From NCBI GenBank assembly GCA_002394205.1, contig DGTC01000024.1:32339-96338 (forward strand): 64,000 nucleotides of DNA, written 5' to 3'. Made by a program: the position numbers and the translations under genes. Below the pieces are notes generated by a model. It saw only the letters and a list, made by a program, of their open reading frames with translations. It was not told the DNA's origin and made no database searches. Of the stretch, positions 18,867-29,115 are shown piece after piece. Source of the stretch: Lachnospira sp. UBA4346 (GTDB lineage Bacteria > Bacillota > Clostridia > Lachnospirales > Lachnospiraceae). The stretch's first letter is position 1; each line of letters starts with the position of its first letter.

Positions 18867-20744
18867 TTATTCATCCAAATCTTTATAATAATATATATCT
18901 TTGACTGCATCCGTAAAATCTACAATTTCCTGTATAAATTGTTCTCCATAACGGTTGTATTTATTCTCACCCACACCGGTTACTTCTAGCATCTCATCCT
19001 TCGTAAATGGCAGCTTCACACACATATCAACCAATGTCTTATCTGAGAAAATAATATATGGCGGAAGATTCTCTTCTCTCGCCAGTTCCATACGGCGTGC
19101 ACGCAGCTTATCAAAGAGTGCAAGACCTTTTGCATTGAGAATCTCTGCTTTTCCATTCTTTTTCTTGCGAATCTTCGTGCTTTTTGCTTCTTCCTTGCGC
19201 TCAGACCATTTGCACGTAATCGTCACATCCCCTGTTAAAATCTCTTCACATTCCGGCGTCAGCTTAATAATCCGATAAATGTCATTCGTCTCCGTTAAGT
19301 ATCCCTGCAACAATAATTCTTCCACAATATTTTTTAACATTGCCTCACGAATTTCTTTGCGAATCCCGAAGCACTTCCAACGGTCCACACGGTACGAACG
19401 CAGCCTTGCTGTATTACTGCCCCGCAGTGCGCCAATAATGACATTCATACCGTATCGTTCATTGCTCTCTGTGATACATTTGATAATATCTTCACAAATG
19501 TCTGTGACATCCTTCTCTTCATAAACAGTATTACAGTTGGCACAATTGCCGCAGTCGTGCTTATTCGTATACTCTCCAAAATAATTCAGCATATATTCCC
19601 GCAAACAATTCTTCGTTGCACAATAGAAACGCATTTTATTCAGACGTTTGATGTCATTTTCTTTCACGAGTTCTAATTCTTCCTCTGTAAATTCTGAATT
19701 CTCCCCCTTGTTTTCAATTAAAAATTCCGCAATCATCACATCCTGCGGCGAATAAAACAAAATACATTCCGACGGCTCTCCGTCTCGTCCGGCACGTCCT
19801 GCCTCCTGATAGTAGTTTTCAATACACTGCGGCATATTATAATGAAGCACATAACGCACATTCGACTTGTCAATTCCCATACCAAAGGCATTGGTCGCCA
19901 CAATCACAGGCGTGCGGTCATAGATGAAATCGTCCTGATTCTTCTTTCGTACTTCATTCGACAACCCGGCATGATATCTGGTTGCTGCAATCCCCTGATT
20001 CTTTAACATCAGATATATCTTATCCACATTTTTACGCGTTGCACAGTAGATAATTCCACTGTCTGCCTTGTGTTTTTCTACATATTCTAACAGTTCAATA
20101 TCCTTTGTCTTCGTATGACGCACCTCAAAATAGAGATTCTCCCTGTCAAATCCCGTCACAAGCACAGTCGGATCTTCTAATCCTAAGATACACATAATAT
20201 CCTCTTTAACCGCCTGTGTTGCCGTTGCTGTAAATGCACTGACAACCGGACGTTTTGGAAAACGCTTAATCAAATTGACAATCTTTAAGTAACTTGGTCG
20301 AAAATCCTGTCCCCACTGAGAAATACAATGTGCTTCATCTATTGTAATCATGGAAATATTCGCGTTCATCACAAATTCAAGAAAACGATTCGTTTCTAAT
20401 CGTTCCGGTGCTACATAAACAATCTTATACTGCCCACACATCGCATTGTATAATGCTTTCGTAATCTGATTTTCTGTCAATGCACTATTGATATACGCTG
20501 CATGTACACCTGCTTCATTGAGTGCCTTTACCTGATCTATCATTAAGGAAATAAGTGGAGATACCACAATCGTAATTCCTTCCATCATCAGTGCCGGCAA
20601 CTGATAACAAATAGACTTTCCTGCTCCGGTCGGCATAATTCCTAATACATCTTTTCCATGCAGAATACTATCTACAATCTGTTCCTGTCCGGTTCGAAAA
20701 CTGTCATAACCGAATATTTTTTTGAGTACTTCTAGCTTCTTCAA
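18867..20744 (-). CDS. recQ: ATP-dependent DNA helicase RecQ
   Basis: A 3'-5' DNA helicase of recombination repair. Helicase motifs in order: FRTGQEQIVDSIL (Q-like), GIMPTGAGKSICYQLPA (Walker A), DEAHCISQWGQDFRP, SAFTATAT, and GRAGRDGEPS (motif VI). The RecQ-C-terminal zinc-binding cysteines are at about 370-400 (CLREYML, HDCGNCANC). A winged-helix region and a C-terminal HRDC domain (LFDKLRARRMELAREENLPPY) follow. A TTG at 20744 with GGAG upstream looks better than the GTG at 20759. Confidence 0.93.
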   Translation of the reverse strand: MKKLEVLKKIFGYDSFRTGQEQIVDSILHGKDVLGIMPTGAGKSICYQLPALMMEGITIVVSPLISLMIDQVKALNEAGVHAAYINSALTENQITKALYNAMCGQYKIVYVAPERLETNRFLEFVMNANISMITIDEAHCISQWGQDFRPSYLKIVNLIKRFPKRPVVSAFTATATQAVKEDIMCILGLEDPTVLVTGFDRENLYFEVRHTKTKDIELLEYVEKHKADSGIIYCATRKNVDKIYLMLKNQGIAATRYHAGLSNEVRKKNQDDFIYDRTPVIVATNAFGMGIDKSNVRYVLHYNMPQCIENYYQEAGRAGRDGEPSECILFYSPQDVMIAEFLIENKGENSEFTEEELELVKENDIKRLNKMRFYCATKNCLREYMLNYFGEYTNKHDCGNCANCNTVYEEKDVTDICEDIIKCITESNERYGMNVIIGALRGSNTARLRSYRVDRWKCFGIRKEIREAMLKNIVEELLLQGYLTETNDIYRIIKLTPECEEILTGDVTITCKWSERKEEAKSTKIRKKKNGKAEILNAKGLALFDKLRARRMELAREENLPPYIIFSDKTLVDMCVKLPFTKDEMLEVTGVGENKYNRYGEQFIQEIVDFTDAVKDIYYYKDLDE

Positions 20745-20834
20745 CGTCCTTTTCTCCACTTACACAATAGAATGTTTAAATTATCCCATTCACAGCCGGT
20801 TTTGTCAAATGACATCAAATATTTTTACAGTGTA

Positions 20835-20875
20835 TTTACAACTGTCTTGTCAGATGTAAATTCAGGTGTTATAAT
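20835..20875 (+). promoter_or_regulatory. nadABC promoter with overlapping dyad operator (NiaR-like)
   Basis: TTGTCA (20847-20852), a 17-bp spacer and TATAAT (20870-20875) make a near-consensus promoter. A dyad with arms TTTACAACTG and CAGATGTAAA, 6 bp apart (20835-20860), covers the -35 box, so a bound repressor would block transcription. The arrangement fits the nicotinate-responsive repressor NiaR of Firmicutes NAD genes; that assignment is inferred. Confidence 0.75.
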
Positions 20876-20913
20876 ACAACGAAAAACAATGAACCAAGGA
20901 AATGGAGAATTAT

Positions 20914-21822
20914 ATGGAATCCGTAATTGAAGAAATCAAACGTTTAAAAAAAGAAAAGAATGCCGTTATTCTCGCACACTATTATGTGGAAGGCGAAATT
21001 CAGGATATTGCCGATTATGTTGGTGATTCCTACTTCTTGAGTAAGAAAGCAACTGAAGTTCCAGAAGATACCATTGTATTTTGTGGTGTCTCTTTTATGG
21101 GCGAAAGTGCAAAGATTCTAAATCCAAATAAGAAAGTTCTTATGCCGGACCACCTTGCAAACTGCCCAATGGCACTGATGGCTGACGTTGAAAAAATCGA
21201 ACAGGTCAGAAAGGAATATCCAGATGTTGCTGTTGTCTGTTATATCAACTCTACTACAGAGTTAAAGGCACATTCTGATGTCTGTGTTACTTCATCAAAC
21301 GCACTGCGTATCGTAAAGGCACTGCCAAATGAACACATTTTCTTTATCCCAGATGAGAATCTCGGCCGTTATATTGCTTCTCTTGTCCCAGAAAAGCATT
21401 TCATCTTCAACGATGGATTCTGCCATGTACATAAAAGTATTACAAAGGAAAATGTATTAAAAGCAAAAGCCGCAAAACCAAATGCAAAAGTACTTGTTCA
21501 TCCGGAGTGTACATTAGATGTCTTAGAGCTTGCCGATTATATTGGAAGCACTTCCGGTATAATCGACTATGCAACAAACAGTGATGCAAAGGAATTCTTA
21601 ATCTGTACAGAACTCGGTGTATTACATCAGTTAGAAAAAAAGAATCCTGACAAGAAATTCTACTCTGTTGCAATCCGTCAGCTCTGTCCAAATATGAAAA
21701 AAGTCACACTTGAAAAAGTACGTGACGCACTGTTAAACGAACCATACGTTGTTACTGTCAGCGATGAAGTCCGCATGCAGGCAAATAAGCCACTTGAGAG
21801 AATGTTAGAGCTTGCAAAATAG
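20914..21822 (+). CDS. nadA: Quinolinate synthase
   Basis: NadA condenses iminoaspartate with dihydroxyacetone phosphate to quinolinate, using a 4Fe-4S cluster. Seen: AHYYVEGEIQDIADYVGDS, FCGVSFMGESAKIL, the MPDHLANCPMA cysteine, and the later cluster cysteines in HPECTLDVL and LCPNMKK. The ATG at 20914 has GGAG six bases upstream. It is the first gene of the nadABC operon. Confidence 0.95.
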   Translation: MESVIEEIKRLKKEKNAVILAHYYVEGEIQDIADYVGDSYFLSKKATEVPEDTIVFCGVSFMGESAKILNPNKKVLMPDHLANCPMALMADVEKIEQVRKEYPDVAVVCYINSTTELKAHSDVCVTSSNALRIVKALPNEHIFFIPDENLGRYIASLVPEKHFIFNDGFCHVHKSITKENVLKAKAAKPNAKVLVHPECTLDVLELADYIGSTSGIIDYATNSDAKEFLICTELGVLHQLEKKNPDKKFYSVAIRQLCPNMKKVTLEKVRDALLNEPYVVTVSDEVRMQANKPLERMLELAK

Positions 21823-21871
21823 CCAAGAAGTAAGCAGCGTAGAAACGTATTGCTTAGAAACGAGGAATTTT

Positions 21872-23308
21872 ATGAAAGAACTTAATCCTAATTTTAACCT
21901 GAATATTCAGGCAGATGTTATTATTGTCGGAACCGGTGTGTCTGGTCTGTATGCCGCACTGAATCTTCCACGTAACCTAAAAATCGTCATGATTAGCAAA
22001 TCCGACTTAGAAAGCAGCGACTCGTTCCTTGCACAGGGCGGTATCTGCGTTCTGAAAAATGATGCTGATTACGACAGCTATTTTGAAGATACAATGCGTG
22101 CCGGTCATTATGAAAATAACAAAGATTCCGTTGATATTATGATTCGTTCATCACAGGATATTATCCATGATTTGATTGGATATGGCGTAGATTTTGAACG
22201 GGATGAACATGGAGCACTTGCCTTTACCAGAGAAGGTGCGCACTCTACTCCTAGAATTTTATATCACGAAGATGTTACCGGCAAAGAAATCACAAGTCAT
22301 CTGCTTGCACATGTAAAGGAATTGCCAAATGTAACCATTCTTGAACAGCTTACGATGCTTGATATCCTTGAAGAAGATAATACCTGCTATGGAATTGTAT
22401 GCCGTTCTAACAAAGAACCGTCCTCTATTCTGACGATTTCTGCAGAATATACCATTTGGGCATGTGGTGGAATCGGTGGACTTTATGACCACTCAACAAA
22501 CTTCCCACACTTAACCGGAGATGCCCTTGCAATTTCTTTAAGACACCAGATTAAATTGCAAAATATTGATTATATTCAGATTCATCCAACAACACTCTAT
22601 TCAAATAAGCCGGGCAGACGCTTCTTAATCTCTGAATCTGTCCGTGGTGAAGGTGCTTTGTTATTAAATAAAAACAAAGAACGTTTTGTAGACGAACTGC
22701 TTCCAAGAGATGTCGTTGCAAATGCCATCCATAAGCAGATGAAAGAGGATAACGCTCCATTTGTATGGTTATCTTTCGCACCAATTCCAAAAGAAGATAT
22801 TATTCACCATTTTCCAAATATCTACAAACACTGCTTAGAAGAAGGCTATGATGTTACAAAAGAACCGATTCCTGTCGTTCCTGCACAGCATTATTTTATG
22901 GGTGGTGTCGATGTCAACCGCTATAGTCAGACTTCTATGGAATGTCTGTATGCAGTTGGCGAAACAAGCTGCAACGGTGTTCATGGCAAGAATCGTCTTG
23001 CAAGCAACTCTCTGTTAGAAAGTCTTGTATTTGCAAAACGTGCTGCCAAAGATATTGTGAAAAAAATAACAAATAATTCTGAACAGTATTCTTTACTGAT
23101 GAACTGCAATTCTTCTGAAAATGCAATTGACTGTATGAAAGCTACATCTTCAAAAGCTGTTGTAAAGAAACTGATTCAGGCAATGGACATCAGCCAATAT
23201 GAAAATTATGAACAGTGGAATGTCACAAATAAGACAATGATTCGCAACGAAATCGAAAGGATGAGAAAAGAACATGAACAACATAACAAAAAAATTGAAT
23301 GTCGATAA
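21872..23308 (+). CDS. nadB: L-aspartate oxidase
   Basis: An FAD enzyme that oxidises aspartate to iminoaspartate for NadA. The Rossmann FAD loop VIIVGTGVSGLYAAL is near the N-terminus, then SFLAQGGICVLK, EGAHSTPRILYHEDVTG, the active-site region HPTTLY, and the C-terminal FAD block YAVGETSCNGVHGKNRLASNSLLE. The ATG at 21872 has GAGG upstream; the longer ORF overlaps nadA. The 3' end overlaps nadC by 35 bases, indicating translational coupling. Confidence 0.94.
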   Translation: MKELNPNFNLNIQADVIIVGTGVSGLYAALNLPRNLKIVMISKSDLESSDSFLAQGGICVLKNDADYDSYFEDTMRAGHYENNKDSVDIMIRSSQDIIHDLIGYGVDFERDEHGALAFTREGAHSTPRILYHEDVTGKEITSHLLAHVKELPNVTILEQLTMLDILEEDNTCYGIVCRSNKEPSSILTISAEYTIWACGGIGGLYDHSTNFPHLTGDALAISLRHQIKLQNIDYIQIHPTTLYSNKPGRRFLISESVRGEGALLLNKNKERFVDELLPRDVVANAIHKQMKEDNAPFVWLSFAPIPKEDIIHHFPNIYKHCLEEGYDVTKEPIPVVPAQHYFMGGVDVNRYSQTSMECLYAVGETSCNGVHGKNRLASNSLLESLVFAKRAAKDIVKKITNNSEQYSLLMNCNSSENAIDCMKATSSKAVVKKLIQAMDISQYENYEQWNVTNKTMIRNEIERMRKEHEQHNKKIECR

Positions 23309-24134
23309 TCTGATTTTACAGGCACTTGCCGAAGATATTTCCAGCGAAGATGTATCTACAAATGCTGTTATGAGAACTGCAAAACAGGGAGAAGTTCAGT
23401 TAATCTGTAAGCAGGACGGCGTGATTGCAGGTCTTGACATCTTTGCCCGTGTATTTGAATTACTTGATGAAAATACAGAAGTGGAATTCTATTGCAAGGA
23501 TTCCGATGAAGTAAAGAAAGGGCAGCTTATGGCTACGATTCGTGGTGATATTCGTGTCCTGTTATCGGGCGAACGTACTGCCTTAAATTATCTACAGCGC
23601 ATGAGTGGTATCGCAACGTATACACATTCTGTTGCCGCACTCTTAAAGGGCAGCAAAACAAAGTTATTAGATACAAGAAAGACAACACCGAACAATCGTA
23701 TCTTCGAAAAGTATGCCGTTCGTGTCGGTGGCGGTTATAATCACCGTTATAATCTCTCTGACGGTGTGTTATTAAAGGATAACCACATCGGTGCTGCCGG
23801 TGGCGTCAAAGAAGCCGTTACAATGGCAAAAGAATATGCTCCATTTGTACGTAAAATTGAAGTGGAAGTTGAGACACTTGAACAGGTTGCAGAAGCTGCC
23901 GATGCCGGCGCAGACATTATTATGTTAGATAATATGACACCGGATATGATGCGTGAAGCCATCCAGATTATTAACGGTCGTGCAGAAACAGAATGTTCCG
24001 GCAATGTCACAAAAGAAAATATTGCCCGTCTTGTAGATATCGGCGTGGATTATATTTCTAGCGGTGCTTTAACACACTCTGCACCAATTATGGATATTTC
24101 TTTAAAGAATCTTCATCCAGTGGAACCTGCATAA
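23274..24134 (+). CDS. nadC: Nicotinate-nucleotide diphosphorylase (quinolinate phosphoribosyltransferase)
   Basis: NadC converts quinolinate and PRPP to nicotinate mononucleotide. Typical signatures: GERTALNYLQRMSGIAT, LDTRKTTPNNRIFEKYAV, VGGGYNHRYNLSDGVLLKDNH, and the phosphate-binding end VDYISSGALTHSAPIMDISL. The length of 286 residues is normal. It overlaps nadB and closes the operon before a strong terminator. Confidence 0.96.
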   Translation: MNNITKKLNVDNLILQALAEDISSEDVSTNAVMRTAKQGEVQLICKQDGVIAGLDIFARVFELLDENTEVEFYCKDSDEVKKGQLMATIRGDIRVLLSGERTALNYLQRMSGIATYTHSVAALLKGSKTKLLDTRKTTPNNRIFEKYAVRVGGGYNHRYNLSDGVLLKDNHIGAAGGVKEAVTMAKEYAPFVRKIEVEVETLEQVAEAADAGADIIMLDNMTPDMMREAIQIINGRAETECSGNVTKENIARLVDIGVDYISSGALTHSAPIMDISLKNLHPVEPA

Positions 24135-24156
24135 AATATAATCATTTATCCATAAA

Positions 24157-24214
24157 AACACACCCAGCAGATAGTTGTTATTATTTTCACAATCATCTGA
24201 CGGGTGTGTTTCAT
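24157..24214 (+). terminator. Terminator of nadABC
   Basis: A long hairpin with arms AACACACCC and GGGTGTGTT, continued by CAGAT against ATCTG and TTGT against ACAA, followed by a T-rich stretch on the plus strand. Confidence 0.75.
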
Positions 24215-24357
24215 TTTATAAAAGTATGCCCTTTGTTTTTGTTTATAACAATTCTCGTTTTCGTTATATTGCCATTCGTGCTTGCACGAAACGATTCTTC
24301 AAAATATATTGTAATCGCCATTTGCTGCTCGCTAATGCTCTTAATCATCTAAAAACG

Positions 24358-26088
24358 TTAGATTCTTTTAAAACGTCCAACTTCCTGTGAAAGTTCTTCT
24401 GATATATCTACATTATGCTTTGCTTCATTACCAATCTCTGCAATTGCCTGTACAAGACTTCCCGTATTATCTGCCGCACTCGAAATTCCTTTTGCGCCTT
24501 CCTCCATCGTTGTTGAAATACCGTCGATAGAATCTGCCATTTCTCCCATTGCATGCTGCAATTTCTGGCTGCTTTCCCTAAAGCTCATAAAGATTTCATT
24601 TGCAGATTCCGCATCTGTAAAATATCCATTTGCAATTGCTACAAAATTACTGTAATCCTGCGCAACCGAATCATTCATAAATGCAATCAATTCCTGTGCA
24701 TTTCCGATTAACTTCTCTACAGACTTTACAACTCTGTCACTGATATCCTGAATATTATTCGCTGCTGTCTTACTATTTTCTGCAAGTTCCCGAATCTCAT
24801 CTGCAACCACTGCAAATCCTTTTCCGGCTTCTCCCGCTCTTGCTGCTTCAATCGATGCATTTAACGCAAGAAGATTTGTCTGACTTGAAATAGATAAAAT
24901 ATCATCTGTCAATCGTGTAATTTCCTGTACCTGCTTGCTTTCTTCAATTGCAACACCTAACTGATTCTGCTTTATTTCAATCATCTCGCTGATATTTTCT
25001 TTGCTCTGATCTGTATGCTCTTTTGCAACCACTGCACGCTGTTTAATCTCAGAAACTAATTTTTCTCCATCGCCTGCCTGTGCATACATATTCTGTGCAC
25101 TGCCTAAAATATCCTGTGCATTTAAATTCAATGTCTCTACGGTAGCTGTAATTTCCTGCATACTCGCAGCTAACTCTTCCATCACCGCTGATACACTACT
25201 CACATTTTCATTCGAATTGGTAATTTCCGTATTCATACCATGAATTGACTGCTGCATACGTGCTGTCGCACTCTGAATCTTCCCCATAACCTGTTGTAAT
25301 TCCGTCATAAATTCATTGATACCATTTCCTAATACGCCAATCTCGTCCTTTGTATGTACATCAATTCGCTCTGTTAAATCACCTTCACCGGTATGAATCT
25401 TGTCAATAATATCTGTAAGCTGCTTCCCCGTCTTCTTTGCCGGTGTCGCAATAGATTTCATAATAAACAGAATAATTATAACGACAGATACTGTAAACAA
25501 TGTCGTAGCTGTCGCCATCATCCGATTACCACTCTTGATAATATGTGCATAAGAATCTGCTGTATCCTGAAGACCTTTGCTTAAATCATCCATAAACTGT
25601 GTCTGAACCGTATTAGACTTTCCCATCAACGGCTGAAAATTATTTGATAAATAAGCACCTGCCTGCGCATAATTTCCTTCATCTGCAAACTTCTTTACCT
25701 GAGAAATCCCTGCAATAACATCTTCAATATTATTTGCAAATGCCTGATAAGACTCATTCAATGTTGCATCATTAATTTGTTCCAGATATTTCTCCATATT
25801 CGCAAGGTTTTCCCTACTAGATGCAATATCATTCTCAATATCTTTTCCCATTCCTACACGCGCAGCATCATTCTGTGTCAGAACAATGATATTCATGTAC
25901 TTTTGCATACGCTCCATATTTCGCAGTAATTCTGCATAATCCATTTCTAATGGTGCATAATTTTCACTCATAACCGTTCCTTTTTCGGCAACATTGTGCA
26001 CTGTCATAAATGAATATGCCGTATTGATACTAAACACCACATACAGTACGAAAATTGCACAAAAAATCTTCAAACCTATTTTCTTCAT
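24358..26088 (-). CDS. Methyl-accepting chemotaxis protein
   Basis: A transmembrane chemoreceptor of 576 residues. Helix 1 is at the N-terminus (IGLKIFCAIFVLYVVFSI), followed by an extracytoplasmic region of about 150 residues that is predicted helical (four-helix-bundle type), a second helix (TLFTVSVVIIILFIMKS), HAMP, and a long coiled-coil signalling domain. The conserved hairpin tip is present (NLLALNASIEAARAGEAGKG). The ATG at 26088 has GGAGG upstream; the ORF extends further but without a ribosome site. It is divergent from the TetR gene. Confidence 0.92.
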   Translation of the reverse strand: MKKIGLKIFCAIFVLYVVFSINTAYSFMTVHNVAEKGTVMSENYAPLEMDYAELLRNMERMQKYMNIIVLTQNDAARVGMGKDIENDIASSRENLANMEKYLEQINDATLNESYQAFANNIEDVIAGISQVKKFADEGNYAQAGAYLSNNFQPLMGKSNTVQTQFMDDLSKGLQDTADSYAHIIKSGNRMMATATTLFTVSVVIIILFIMKSIATPAKKTGKQLTDIIDKIHTGEGDLTERIDVHTKDEIGVLGNGINEFMTELQQVMGKIQSATARMQQSIHGMNTEITNSNENVSSVSAVMEELAASMQEITATVETLNLNAQDILGSAQNMYAQAGDGEKLVSEIKQRAVVAKEHTDQSKENISEMIEIKQNQLGVAIEESKQVQEITRLTDDILSISSQTNLLALNASIEAARAGEAGKGFAVVADEIRELAENSKTAANNIQDISDRVVKSVEKLIGNAQELIAFMNDSVAQDYSNFVAIANGYFTDAESANEIFMSFRESSQKLQHAMGEMADSIDGISTTMEEGAKGISSAADNTGSLVQAIAEIGNEAKHNVDISEELSQEVGRFKRI

Positions 26089-26301
26089 AATGTTCCTCCA
26101 TTCTCCTCTTCTTTGTTGCACACGTCTTATTTTTCTTCCATAAGAATATATCTTTACTATAAAAACCACTACGAATTAATTCAATTCACAATCTTGCCAT
26201 TTTGTGCAAAAAACGTGTATAATAACATTAATTAATAAAGTATTTAGAATGATTTTATATAGATTTTTCACTTCATGAATGATTAATGGAAAGGAGTCAT
26301 G

Positions 26302-26922
26302 ATGCGTGAGAAAAAGAAGCCTGCCTATACTCAGATTTTAGAGTCTTTAGAGGAACTATTTGCACAATATTCTATTCAAAAATTAACAACGAAACAAATT
26401 GCCGATGCCTGTAACATTTCTTCCCGTACCTTCTATAATTACTTCTATGATAAATACGATGCGGCTGCGGCAATGTTTCTGCATATTGTAGAACCTTATA
26501 TTTATGATAATCTGTCTACATGGTACAATCACGGCTGCGACTTAAATGATCACAGCGTTGCCATCATCCATAACTGTATTCTGGCACAAGACAATACTGC
26601 AATCATTGAAACATACAAAAAGGTCGAATATGAAAAATTGAAAATGCACATTCTGCCGGAAGCCTATAAAGATCCAAAGACCGCACAACAAATAGAATGT
26701 GATATCATCTTTTTTGTAAATGGAATCAAAGGACTGATTCGTGATTTATTTTTACAAAGTTCCTTTATTTCTCCGCTATTTACTGCCGGAGATTTTTTTC
26801 TGGATGCTGATATGTCTTATACGTTTTTTCCGGAAACCCTGCGTAAATACTTCTCAGATACAGTGGTCGCAGAACCTTCGAAAGAATTCTTAGAATTATT
26901 TGAAAAACGCCATTTTATTTAA
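26302..26922 (+). CDS. TetR/AcrR family transcriptional regulator
   Basis: A 206-residue regulator. The N-terminal HTH (LTTKQIADACNISSRTFYNYFYDKYD) is typical of TetR proteins, and the C-terminal half resembles the TetR_C domains of Firmicutes with an unknown ligand. AAGGAG lies 5 bases before the ATG at 26302; another ATG is 3 bases upstream. It lies between two chemoreceptor genes and is divergent from one, which makes the receptor a candidate target. Confidence 0.88.
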   Translation: MREKKKPAYTQILESLEELFAQYSIQKLTTKQIADACNISSRTFYNYFYDKYDAAAAMFLHIVEPYIYDNLSTWYNHGCDLNDHSVAIIHNCILAQDNTAIIETYKKVEYEKLKMHILPEAYKDPKTAQQIECDIIFFVNGIKGLIRDLFLQSSFISPLFTAGDFFLDADMSYTFFPETLRKYFSDTVVAEPSKEFLELFEKRHFI

Positions 26923-26998
26923 AGCAACATACACAAATATATAAAATATAATTGGAACTTCCACTCTTACGTGAAGTATTTCCCACCAAATCTAAAAA

Positions 26999-27056
26999 AC
27001 ACCAGCACAATGATTTGATTTTGCTTATCATACAAAACCTATCACTGTACTGGTGT
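26999..27056. terminator. Bidirectional terminator between tetR and the second chemoreceptor gene
   Basis: Arms ACACCAG and CTGGTGT extend inward with ATGAT against ATCACT. The hairpin lies between two convergent genes, with T-rich DNA on the plus side. Confidence 0.6.
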
Positions 27057-27085
27057 ATTTGATTTATTATTCAAGATTCCTATAT

Positions 27086-28996
27086 TTATTTTGCAAAAAT
27101 CGCTACATCATGTGCTAATTCTGCGCCAACTTCTGCATTGTCGTTCGCATTTGCCTCTAAGCCCTTCATCGATAATGCTATTTCATTCATGTCACTCGCA
27201 GCTTCTCCAACACCTGCTGCACTCTCATCAATCGTCGTTGCAATATCCCTGATTCCTGAATTCATCTCCGCCATCGTGCTCTTTAATGCTTGTGCATTCA
27301 CTGCAAATTGCTCCAGCAAATCATTTACTTTATTCGCATCTTTACGATATTCCTCCGTAATTTCCACAAATTGATTATAATCTGCAAGAATATTTTCATC
27401 TACATACAATAATAACTGATTCGAATTGCCTGCAAGCTCTGATACACTATCCATCACAATTACACTGATATCCTGAATGTGGTTTGCAATTGCTCTGCTG
27501 TTATCTGCAAGTTCTCGAATTTCCCCTGCTACGACTGCAAATCCTTTGCCGGCTTCTCCTGCTCTTGCCGCCTCAATCGAAGCATTGAGTGCTAACATAT
27601 TCGTCTGCGAAGAAATATTTAAAATGTCTTCTGTCAACTTCTGAATCTGCTCCACCTGCTTGCTGTTCTCAATAGACTGCACCAACGTATTCTTAATATC
27701 TGCAACCATATCACTCGTTACCTGTCTGCCTCGCTGTGCATTTTCCCGATACTGCTCTGACTTATCAGCAATCTCTTCGGTTAATGTATTGCCCTGATGA
27801 ACCTGGTCGTTCATATTTATAACCGCAGAGAAAATATTGTCAGCCCCAGCACCAAGTTCTTCCACCGTTGCAGATACTTCCTGAATTCCTGCTGCCATCT
27901 GCTGCATGGTGGCTGATACACCATTTGCATTGCCATTTACCTCGGATATCTGTGTATTCATCGTTCCTGCTGAATCCAACAACTTACCCGACTGTATCTG
28001 AATATCCTGCATAATTGTTTCTAACTTCTCTAAAAACAGATTGATTCCTCGAACCAATTCGCCAACTTCGTCCTGTGTCTTTACCTCAATTCTTGTTGTC
28101 AAATCGCCCTGTCCGCGTTCAATATCCGAAACAATTGTTCCAAGCTGGTCCTTTGCCAGCTTGAGTGGCTTTGTAATGAAAATAACCATACATACAATCG
28201 CTGCGCCAACACCACACATCACAATCAATAATACAAAAAATGTAACTGTTGATGCCTCATACTGATTCTCTAACTCTTCAGAGGCTTGTGTAACCTGTGC
28301 CTCGATCAATGTATTTAAGTTCTCTGCTGCTGTCTCTAGCTGGCTCGTAATACTTCCTTCCCCTTCCGCTGTCAATGAAAAAAATGCATCCATTTGAGAA
28401 TCACTTGCAGACAACGCCGATTGTACACTTGCCGTATATGTCTCAAATACAGTCTTGTAGCTCTCTAACCCTGCTAATACCTCATCATTTCCAAATGCAT
28501 TGATTGCAGATTCCAACGCAGCAAATGAACTGGTCAGGTTGCTAATCTCTGTTTCCATAGTTTCCTGCATACTCGTTGCATGGTCTGTCTGATTGTTCCC
28601 CATTGCCTGTCCTGACTGCATCTGCTGTGCATTGGTATTATTCTCGCTCTGTCGTTGGTCTTGTGCTGGCTGTTCCCCTTCTGCCTGACCGCCCATACGA
28701 TCCTGCATTTTAAAGGCTGCCGAACTATTGGCGTACTTCTGCACCTTTTCAATTGACGTGGTTACATCTGCCATTAACATTTCTGCTTCCATACATTCAT
28801 TGGCAATATTCTGGCTCTTCTCATTCATCTTGCGAAGTGACAGATAGCCTGTACTAATACTTACCACACCGGCAAGAAACATCAGTCCTACCAGTACTAA
28901 AATCTTAACACGAATCTTTTTTCTCATACGAATCTTATATACCTCCATATTCTGACACCAACGCACATATTCTTCTACATCATTCTCTAAAATCAT
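27086..28996 (-). CDS. Methyl-accepting chemotaxis protein with Gln/Asn-rich sensor insert
   Basis: A chemoreceptor of up to 636 residues. The first helix is at about residues 30-52, and the extracytoplasmic part contains a Gln/Asn/Ser-rich low-complexity insert at about 105-150 (QPAQDQRQSENNTNAQQMQ). Helix 2 (TFFVLLIVMCGVGAAIVCMVIF), HAMP and the signalling coiled coil with tip NMLALNASIEAARAGEAGKG follow. The start is uncertain: the ATG at 28996 has AGGAAG upstream, and an ATG at 28927 has GGAGG at 13 bases. Confidence 0.9.
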   Translation of the reverse strand: MILENDVEEYVRWCQNMEVYKIRMRKKIRVKILVLVGLMFLAGVVSISTGYLSLRKMNEKSQNIANECMEAEMLMADVTTSIEKVQKYANSSAAFKMQDRMGGQAEGEQPAQDQRQSENNTNAQQMQSGQAMGNNQTDHATSMQETMETEISNLTSSFAALESAINAFGNDEVLAGLESYKTVFETYTASVQSALSASDSQMDAFFSLTAEGEGSITSQLETAAENLNTLIEAQVTQASEELENQYEASTVTFFVLLIVMCGVGAAIVCMVIFITKPLKLAKDQLGTIVSDIERGQGDLTTRIEVKTQDEVGELVRGINLFLEKLETIMQDIQIQSGKLLDSAGTMNTQISEVNGNANGVSATMQQMAAGIQEVSATVEELGAGADNIFSAVINMNDQVHQGNTLTEEIADKSEQYRENAQRGRQVTSDMVADIKNTLVQSIENSKQVEQIQKLTEDILNISSQTNMLALNASIEAARAGEAGKGFAVVAGEIRELADNSRAIANHIQDISVIVMDSVSELAGNSNQLLLYVDENILADYNQFVEITEEYRKDANKVNDLLEQFAVNAQALKSTMAEMNSGIRDIATTIDESAAGVGEAASDMNEIALSMKGLEANANDNAEVGAELAHDVAIFAK

Positions 28997-29115
28997 CGAA
29001 ACGTGCTTCCTGTATCAGTCCCTTGATTGTCTATAATTTATCAAAGAGGTATGGTAAATTTTTGTATTTTATGTGGGAAAATCGTGTTCTTTATATGGAA
29101 AATATGTGAACGTAC

